Source: Psychromonas sp030397575
GTDB taxonomy: Bacteria > Pseudomonadota > Gammaproteobacteria > Enterobacterales > Psychromonadaceae
Assembly (NCBI RefSeq): GCF_046250175.1
Contig: NZ_CP176468.1
Length of the DNA: 64,000 nt
Direction: 5' to 3' (one strand)
The translations under genes were made by a program, and so were the position numbers. This document shows, in pieces, positions 59,880 through 64,000 of this stretch. The stretch's first letter is position 1. Each line of letters starts with the position of its first letter. Below the pieces are notes generated by a model. The model worked only from the letters and a program-made list of their open reading frames with translations, made no database searches and was not told the DNA's origin.

Positions 59880-60551
59880 TCAATCCCTTAATAAACCGTC
59901 ATTAATCATATGACCTTCGCGTAAGGTCAAGGTGCGATAACGCATCTTAGCAATAAGCCCTAAATCATGGGTGGCAATCAACACTGACATTCCAAATTTA
60001 TTCAACGATTCAAATAACGTTAAAATTTCTAAGGACAATTTAGGGTCTAAATTACCTGTTGGTTCATCTGCCAGTAATAATGGCGGTTGATTAATAATGG
60101 CACGTGCAATGCCTACACGCTGTTGCTCACCACCAGATAAGTTAATTGGAAAAGCATCTTCTTTTCCTAATAAACCGACTTTCTCTAAAGCAGCTAAACT
60201 ACGGCGTTTAATTTCAAAGCGGCTATACCCTTCAATTAATAAAGGTAAGCCAACATTGTCTAATACAGTTCTATTCATTAGTAGACGATGATCTTGAAAA
60301 ATCATACCAATATGGCGACGTAAATAAGGAATATCATTACCTTTAATATGACTAATATCGTTACCGTTTAACACAATACGTCCCGTTGTTGGACGCTCCA
60401 TTAAACTTACCAACTTCAATAATGTACTTTTACCTGAGCCAGAGTGACCAGTCAAAAATGCCATTTCACCTTGCTTTAAATGAAAGTTGACGGAATTTAA
60501 TGCGATATGGTCATCACTATAAATTTTGCTGACTTCTTCAAATAATATCAT
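59880..60551 (-). CDS. ftsE: Cell division ATP-binding protein FtsE
   Basis: A 223-residue ABC ATPase. Walker A GHSGSGKSTLLKL (about 35-47), Q loop MIFQDHRLL, signature LSGGEQQRVGIARA and Walker B LLLADEPTGNLDP. Second gene of ftsY-ftsE-ftsX. Confidence 0.97.
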   Translation of the reverse strand: MILFEEVSKIYSDDHIALNSVNFHLKQGEMAFLTGHSGSGKSTLLKLVSLMERPTTGRIVLNGNDISHIKGNDIPYLRRHIGMIFQDHRLLMNRTVLDNVGLPLLIEGYSRFEIKRRSLAALEKVGLLGKEDAFPINLSGGEQQRVGIARAIINQPPLLLADEPTGNLDPKLSLEILTLFESLNKFGMSVLIATHDLGLIAKMRYRTLTLREGHMINDGLLRD

Positions 60552-60568
60552 CGTCTATTTTTACCTTG

Positions 60569-62254
60569 TTATGATTCTTCTTCTTTAGAGAAAAGTGCAT
60601 CAATAAACTCTTTAGCATTAAACTCTCTTAAATCATCAATACCTTCACCTACCCCTATATAGCGAATAGGTAGTTTAAATTGATCGGCAATAGAGAAGAT
60701 AATTCCGCCTTTGGCTGTACCATCTAACTTGGTAAAGGTAACGCCGGTTAATCCTACTGCTTCGTTAAATAATTTAACTTGGCTAATGGCATTTTGTCCG
60801 GTACCGGCATCAATAGTTAACATGATTTCGTGAGGTGCAGTTTCATCTTTTTTACGCATGATACGCACTACTTTTGCTAACTCAGTCATTAGATGGTCTT
60901 TGTTTTGCAAACGCCCTGCGGTATCAGCAATTAAGACATCAACACCACGTGCTTGTGCCGCATCCATCGCATCAAATAAAACCGATGCGCTGTCTGCACC
61001 GGTTTGTTGAGCGATAACAGGGATATCATTACGTTCGCCCCACACTTGTAATTGTTCTACTGCTGCGGCACGGAATGTATCACCCGCAGCAAGCATCACT
61101 GATTTCCCTTCGCTTTGATATTTCTTAGCTAACTTACCAATAGTGGTTGTTTTACCAACACCATTTACCCCTACCATTAAAATAACGTAAGGTTTCTTAG
61201 TAGCATCAATCACTAAAGGTTGTTCAACTTCATTAAGGATATCTGATAGGTCTTTTTTCAACAGGTCATACAATACTTCAGCATCTTTTAACTGTTTTCT
61301 ATTTGCATGCTCAGTTAGGTTATTAATAATGCGTAACGTCGTTTCTACACCGATATCCGCAACAATCAACTGCTCTTCTAACTCTTCAAAAAGGTCATCA
61401 TCGATCTTTTTACCTTTGAATAAAGATAATAACCCGCTGCCTATGCTTAAACGAGTTTTCTTTAGCCCTTGAGCAAAGCGAGCAAAAAAACCTAACTTTT
61501 TATCTTCTTCTACTTCAACTATTTCAGTAACTGTTTCAACTTCTTGGCTTTCTTGTGCTTCTTCCGCCACATCTTGCTCAACCTGTTGCCGAGCTAATTC
61601 AGCATTACGTTGGGCTTCTTGATAAGCCTGACGAGCCTTCTCTGCTTGCTCTTTTTGTGCTTGCTCTGCTGCTAACCTAGCTTCAGTTGCAAGACGTTCC
61701 TGCTCGGCTTTCTCAGCTGCTAACTTAGCTTGTAATTCAGCCTCTGCTGCAAGACGTTCTTGCTCAGCTTTCTCGGCTGCTAACTTAGCTTGTAATTCAG
61801 CCTCTGCTGCAAGACGTTCTTGCTCGGCTTTCTCGGCTGCTAACTTAGCTTGTAATTCAGCCTCGGCTGCAAGACGTTCTTGCTCGGCTTTCTCTGCTGC
61901 TAACTTAGCTTGTAATTCAGCCTCGGCTGCAAGACGTTCTTGCTCGGCTTTCTCGGCTGCTAACTTAGCTTGTGATTCAGCCTCTGCTGCAAGGCGTTCT
62001 TGCTCGGCTTTCTCGGCTGCTAACTTAGCTTGATGCTCAGCTTCAGCCTGTATTGTTTCTCTTTCAGCTGCCTCTGCAGCTAGTTTGGCTTGCTGCTCAG
62101 CATCTGCAGCAACTCTTTCCTGTTCAGCTAGTTCGGCTTGTTGATCCGCTTCCGCTGCTTTTTGTTGAGCTAATACTTCTGACTGTATTTCTTGCTCTGT
62201 TTTCTTGGCTGGTTTTTTAGAAAACCATGAAAACAACCCTTTCTTTTTAGACAT
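60569..62254 (-). CDS. ftsY: Signal recognition particle receptor FtsY
   Basis: A 561-residue GTPase. The C-terminal NG domain (about 255-560) has GVNGVGKTTTIGKLA, DTAGRLQNKDHLM and TKLDGTAKGG. The N-terminal acidic A domain is a long Ala/Glu/Lys-rich helix of about 210 residues, mostly made of six 20-residue repeats of the AEKAEQERLAAEAELQAKLA type. It docks SRP-ribosome complexes at the membrane. First gene of ftsYEX; divergent from rsmD. Confidence 0.97.
   Translation of the reverse strand: MSKKKGLFSWFSKKPAKKTEQEIQSEVLAQQKAAEADQQAELAEQERVAADAEQQAKLAAEAAERETIQAEAEHQAKLAAEKAEQERLAAEAESQAKLAAEKAEQERLAAEAELQAKLAAEKAEQERLAAEAELQAKLAAEKAEQERLAAEAELQAKLAAEKAEQERLAAEAELQAKLAAEKAEQERLATEARLAAEQAQKEQAEKARQAYQEAQRNAELARQQVEQDVAEEAQESQEVETVTEIVEVEEDKKLGFFARFAQGLKKTRLSIGSGLLSLFKGKKIDDDLFEELEEQLIVADIGVETTLRIINNLTEHANRKQLKDAEVLYDLLKKDLSDILNEVEQPLVIDATKKPYVILMVGVNGVGKTTTIGKLAKKYQSEGKSVMLAAGDTFRAAAVEQLQVWGERNDIPVIAQQTGADSASVLFDAMDAAQARGVDVLIADTAGRLQNKDHLMTELAKVVRIMRKKDETAPHEIMLTIDAGTGQNAISQVKLFNEAVGLTGVTFTKLDGTAKGGIIFSIADQFKLPIRYIGVGEGIDDLREFNAKEFIDALFSKEEES
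61681..62040 (-). repeat. Six 60-bp tandem repeats within ftsY
   Basis: Six consecutive 60-base units with few substitutions, each encoding 20 residues of the acidic coiled-coil domain. In frame, likely to vary in copy number. Confidence 0.95.
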
Positions 62255-62351
62255 TAATTAAAAACCTTACTAACAAGCTGATTACCCTGCTAAAATAGCG
62301 AGCATACTGAATTGCTATATTAACACTATTGCTTCCCGGACTAAAAATAAT

Positions 62352-62960
62352 ATGCGTAAAAATCAACGAGCTTCAAGCCAAGAAAAAGGCAAAAAGCCCA
62401 ACTCCGATGGATTTATCCGATTAATATCAGGCCAGTGGCGTGGAAAGAAGCTACCTGTAAAAGATAAACAAGGGTTAAGACCTACAACCGATCGCACTAA
62501 AGAAACCCTTTTTAATTGGCTAATGCATGATATTCGCGAAGCAAATTGTCTGGACTGCTTCAGTGGTAGCGGCAGTTTAGGCTTTGAAGCCTTATCTCGA
62601 TACTGTCAATTCTGTACTTTTTTAGAGCTAGATAAACAAGTTGCTACTCAACTACAAAATAATATTTCAACATTAAAAGCACAAAATGCCGAAGTAATAC
62701 AAGGCGATTCTTTAGGTTATTTGGCACAAGCAGCTAAACGACAATATGACGTTGTGTTTATTGACCCACCTTTTAATCTTGGGTTAGCTCAACCTTGTAT
62801 CCAGCAATTGGAAGAGCAAGGTTATTTAGCTAATAACAGCCTGATCTATGTAGAAGTAGAAAGCACCTTAACTAATTTAGAGTTTCCTGCTAACTGGACA
62901 CAACTAAAAGAAAAAAGTGCCGGGCAAGTACGCTATCAATTATTTAAGAGAGAAAGTTAA
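62352..62960 (+). CDS. rsmD: 16S rRNA m2G966 methyltransferase RsmD
   Basis: A 202-residue SAM-dependent enzyme. Features: IRLISGQWRGKKLPV at the N-terminus, DCFSGSGSLGFEALSRY (SAM loop) and the catalytic VFIDPPFNLG. Divergent from ftsY as in E. coli; its stop overlaps the next start (TAATG). Confidence 0.96.
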   Translation: MRKNQRASSQEKGKKPNSDGFIRLISGQWRGKKLPVKDKQGLRPTTDRTKETLFNWLMHDIREANCLDCFSGSGSLGFEALSRYCQFCTFLELDKQVATQLQNNISTLKAQNAEVIQGDSLGYLAQAAKRQYDVVFIDPPFNLGLAQPCIQQLEEQGYLANNSLIYVEVESTLTNLEFPANWTQLKEKSAGQVRYQLFKRES

Positions 62961-63223
62961 TGGCTTATTTTATTCCCTTTGCAAAAGGATTAATGTTGAT
63001 TATTTGGGGGCTACTACTGACTAATTTGGTATTCCCTTTCCCAGGTAAAGCCGCCATGGCTTTTTACTTTTTATTAGCCTTTGTAGTGATCATGCACGCA
63101 ATCCAATTATTGGTGATTTATGGGGCTTTTGCCGAAAAATTAAAACTAACCAAAAAAGAAGGTGTTGAGATATTCTTTTTTGGTGTGTTCAAAATGTGGC
63201 AACTAAAAGATCGGCTGATCTAA
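62960..63223 (+). CDS. DUF1145 (YhhL) small membrane protein
   Basis: An 87-residue inner-membrane protein with two helices (about 8-28 and 33-55) and the family's GKAAMAFYFLLAF. Translationally coupled to rsmD by a one-base overlap; the same rsmD-yhhL pair occurs in E. coli. Function unknown. Confidence 0.88.
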   Translation: MAYFIPFAKGLMLIIWGLLLTNLVFPFPGKAAMAFYFLLAFVVIMHAIQLLVIYGAFAEKLKLTKKEGVEIFFFGVFKMWQLKDRLI

Positions 63224-63245
63224 TTTTTTGATAAACATACCTTAA

Positions 63246-63276
63246 AACAAAAAAGGATGAACATGAGTCCATCCTT
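63246..63276 (-). terminator. kdsD-like gene terminator
   Basis: AAGGATG (63253-63259) pairs with CATCCTT (63270-63276); minus-strand T-run follows. Confidence 0.75.
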
Positions 63277-63305
63277 AACTATCTAAATAATGTGGTTGGC
63301 AAGTT

Positions 63306-64000
63306 TTACTGGCCCCACTCGATGATACCATCAACCTTCTTACCATCTTCACTTACCACTAACCATTTAATATGCTTTTCACGCATTAACTCTTCCGCTT
63401 CAGTTAAACGCGCCGAAGCAGAGATCAAGCGTGGCGTGGCATTCATTAAGTGTGATGCTTGACTATCGACAATGCTTTCACCAGAAATCAAGAAGCGACG
63501 AACGTCACCATCGGTGATCACACCTTGTAAATTGTCACCGTCTAATACTAACGCTAAACCCGTACGGGTTTCAGTCATCACCATTAATACATCAGTCACT
63601 GAGGTTTGTGCACTGACAATCGGTAGATTATCACTGCGCATTTCATCACGCACAAAAGTCAGTAATCGCTTACCTAAGCTGCCGCCAGGGTGAAAGCGCG
63701 CAAAATCCATTGGGCTGAAGTCTTTTTCTAAAGTGAGTGTATTAGCCAGTGCATCACCTATCACTAAGGTTAATGTCGTAGACGTACTAGGTGCTAAGTT
63801 ATTTGGGCATGTTTCTTTTTCAACACTAGCATCTAATACCACGTCTGAATGTTTTGCTAATGTTGAATCTTTGCCACCAGTAATAGAGATGATTTTATTA
63901 CCAAAGTGTTGTAATGATGGGATAATTTTTAATAATTCATCTGTTTCGCCACTGTAAGAGATAAGTAATAATACGTCATCTTTAGTCACCATGCCTAGGT
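63306..64000 (-). CDS. kdsD: Arabinose-5-phosphate isomerase KdsD/KpsF family, 5' end outside the window
   Basis: The frame stays open to the window edge (LGMVTKDDVLL), so the first methionine seen at 63992 is internal and about 90 residues are missing. The visible part has the SIS domain (LLLISYSGETDELLK; FHPGGSLGKRLL) and two CBS domains (MRSDNLPIVSAQTSVTDVLM; LMNATPRLISASARLTEAEE). The enzyme interconverts ribulose-5-P and arabinose-5-P for Kdo in LPS. Confidence 0.93.
   Translation of the reverse strand, partial: LGMVTKDDVLLLISYSGETDELLKIIPSLQHFGNKIISITGGKDSTLAKHSDVVLDASVEKETCPNNLAPSTSTTLTLVIGDALANTLTLEKDFSPMDFARFHPGGSLGKRLLTFVRDEMRSDNLPIVSAQTSVTDVLMVMTETRTGLALVLDGDNLQGVITDGDVRRFLISGESIVDSQASHLMNATPRLISASARLTEAEELMREKHIKWLVVSEDGKKVDGIIEWGQ

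Noticed and set aside
61681..62040. 60-bp tandem repeats, possible CRISPR or satellite
   Set aside because: They are in frame inside ftsY and encode its acidic domain.

Overview
The window reads as chromosomal DNA of a low-GC marine gammaproteobacterium, most likely Psychromonas or a close relative. The basis is the AT-rich composition, the many Vibrio/Shewanella-like gene neighbourhoods (bepA/perM/bcp, ydiJ-menI, trmJ/suhB, icd/rluE, rsmD-ftsY-ftsE-ftsX), a monomeric isocitrate dehydrogenase and two families of short AT-rich intergenic repeats. The genus is inferred; no rRNA gene is present. No tRNA, rRNA, prophage or CRISPR array was seen.

1-7.0 kb: peroxiredoxin bcp, permease perM, periplasmic protease bepA, a YgjV-like membrane domain fused to a GNAT-like domain, a LysE exporter and an FMN-dependent glutamate-synthase-like protein. 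7.0-13.8 kb: the ydiJ-menI-cvfB-like cluster, a small lipoprotein and pepB. 14.0-17.7 kb: iscR-iscS behind a promoter overlapped by a near-consensus IscR site, then trmJ and suhB, which are divergent. iscU, iscA, hscB, hscA and fdx are absent between iscS and pepB, where they normally lie. 17.8-22.1 kb: a PEBP-YHYH fusion lipoprotein, a secreted unknown and a two-component system. 22.1-32.3 kb: a second LysE exporter, a nuclease-fold protein, a cysteine-desulfhydrase-like enzyme divergent from a DecR-like regulator, AsmA, fasciclin, a HAD phosphatase and a porin.

32.5-40.2 kb: a thiamine salvage operon (thiD-thiZXY-tenA-thiM-thiE) behind a TPP riboswitch and a hairpin that can mask the thiD ribosome site, followed by a LysR regulator. 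Only salvage and coupling genes are here; no thiC, thiG or thiF. 40.3-45 kb: a DUF3334 protein carrying the whole CheC/CheX/FliY phosphatase signature and a CheZ-like tail, then a 16-EF-hand exported protein next to a BaeSR-like two-component system. 45-53.7 kb: icd/rluE, murI/trmA, a Tat-exported dienelactone hydrolase, a prephenate dehydratase and rpoH.

53.8-62.3 kb is the most unusual part. The normally adjacent ftsX and rpoH are separated by a small sedentary integron: four promoterless-looking gene cassettes (LysE exporter, HNH protein, RelA/SpoT-like synthetase, DUF4145 protein), each followed by an attC site, an attI-like core, and a broken integron integrase. The integrase remnant keeps its promoter with a perfect LexA box but has an in-frame stop, a one-base frameshift and a 3' truncation. 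The block is bounded on both sides by inverted clusters of a 16-bp repeat, and the integrase breaks off exactly where one cluster starts. The window closes with ftsX, ftsE, ftsY (six 60-bp tandem repeats in its acidic domain), rsmD, a DUF1145 gene and a truncated kdsD-like gene.
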